DNA from: Mesorhizobium sp. STM 4661
GTDB taxonomy: Bacteria > Pseudomonadota > Alphaproteobacteria > Rhizobiales > Rhizobiaceae
Assembly: GCF_000359125.1 (NCBI RefSeq)
Contig: NZ_CAAF010000003.1
Location: 62,001 to 126,000 of the forward strand
Reading direction: 5' to 3'
Length of the DNA: 64,000 nt
The position numbers and the translations under genes were made by a program. Below, piece by piece: positions 63,630-64,000 of this stretch (its first letter is position 1; every line of letters starts with the position of its first letter). The notes beneath the pieces were generated by a model. It made no database searches, was not told the DNA's origin, and saw only the letters and a program-made list of their open reading frames with translations.

Positions 63630-64000
63630 ATGTCAGCTGCAAATCCCACTCGCGACGATTTCGCGAGCCTGCTCGAAGAATCATTTTCCGCCGGCCATTC
63701 CGGCGAAGGCCAGGTCGTCAAGGGCACGATCACCGCGATCGAAAAAGACATGGCCATCATCGATGTCGGCCTCAAGGTCGAGGGCCGCGTGCCGCTGAAG
63801 GAATTCGGCGTCAAGGGCAAGGACACCACCCTCAAGGTCGGCGACACGGTCGAGGTCTATGTCGAGCGCATCGAGAACGCGCTTGGCGAAGCGATGCTTT
63901 CCCGTGAAAAGGCCCGCCGCGAAGAGAGCTGGGTCCGTCTCGAGGAGAAGTTCACCAAGGGCGAGCGCGTCGAAGGCGTCATCTTCAACCAGGTCAAGGG
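63630..64000 (+). CDS. rpsA: 30S ribosomal protein S1 (partial)
   Basis: The first 123 codons of rpsA are present; the gene runs off the window. The N-terminus (RDDFASLLEESFSAG) and the first S1 repeat (GEGQVVKGTITAIEKDMAII, VGLKVEGRVPLKEF) are clear. ATG 63630 follows AGGAG. Confidence 0.95.
   Translation, partial: MSAANPTRDDFASLLEESFSAGHSGEGQVVKGTITAIEKDMAIIDVGLKVEGRVPLKEFGVKGKDTTLKVGDTVEVYVERIENALGEAMLSREKARREESWVRLEEKFTKGERVEGVIFNQVK

Overview
The window looks like a chromosomal segment of a rhizobial alphaproteobacterium, most likely Mesorhizobium. The grounds are the exoP-N-O-M-A-L gene order with divergent exoX/exoY, the aroA-cmk-rpsA order with a nearby tRNA-Ala(GGC), a FYDLN-type acidic protein, and several families of rhizobial intergenic palindromes. 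No phage, IS or CRISPR is visible.

Region 1 (1-5445): a dihydroxyacetone utilisation operon. A sugar-type ABC ATPase is followed by dhaL, dhaM, a dedicated HPr, a dedicated EI, a small HTH-like protein and dhaK, so the operon encodes its own phosphorelay. Region 2 (5528-8983): a compact RiPP-like locus. A 34-residue peptide with a lasso-type leader is divergent from a nucleotidyltransferase-family gene, and an HPr-kinase-like, a lasso B2-like and a PqqD (B1-like) gene follow on the minus strand. No asparagine-synthetase-like cyclase is present and the core peptide has no acidic residue at positions 7-9, so this is not an ordinary lasso cluster. Region 3 (9154-11061): prpE.

Region 4 (11196-42951): a large exopolysaccharide locus. 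It combines succinoglycan-type genes (exoP, exoN/galU, exoO, exoM, exoA, exoL, exoK, exoU, exoX, exoY, exoF, exoQ, a flippase, an acyltransferase and ugd) with unusual cargo: a phosphoribosyltransferase-HAD fusion, a GMC oxidoreductase with a Tat small subunit, an SDR, a glucoamylase-like glycosidase, a Prim-Pol-type protein, a GT2-GT4 fusion and a GT32/Anp1-like fusion. ExoY and the GTs build the lipid-linked repeat, the flippase and ExoQ export and polymerise it, ExoP/ExoF control chain length and export, and ExoK trims it. A 12-bp motif matching the PhaR/AniA-type consensus recurs 45-80 bp upstream of several of these genes.

Region 5 (43062-45080): an aldehyde dehydrogenase broken by a 1-nt frameshift, and a small membrane protein. 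Region 6 (45284-56635): nitrate assimilation in transcript order nasT-nasS, then nrtA-nrtB-nrtD-nirB-nirD-nasA. nrtA is preceded by a two-hairpin ANTAR target overlapping a strong terminator, as expected for NasT antitermination. nasA carries an in-frame insertion of palindromic repeats. Region 7 (56899-64000): a lipoprotein, an aldehyde dehydrogenase, an MgtC-like protein, tRNA-Ala, a FYDLN protein, aroA, cmk and the 5' part of rpsA.
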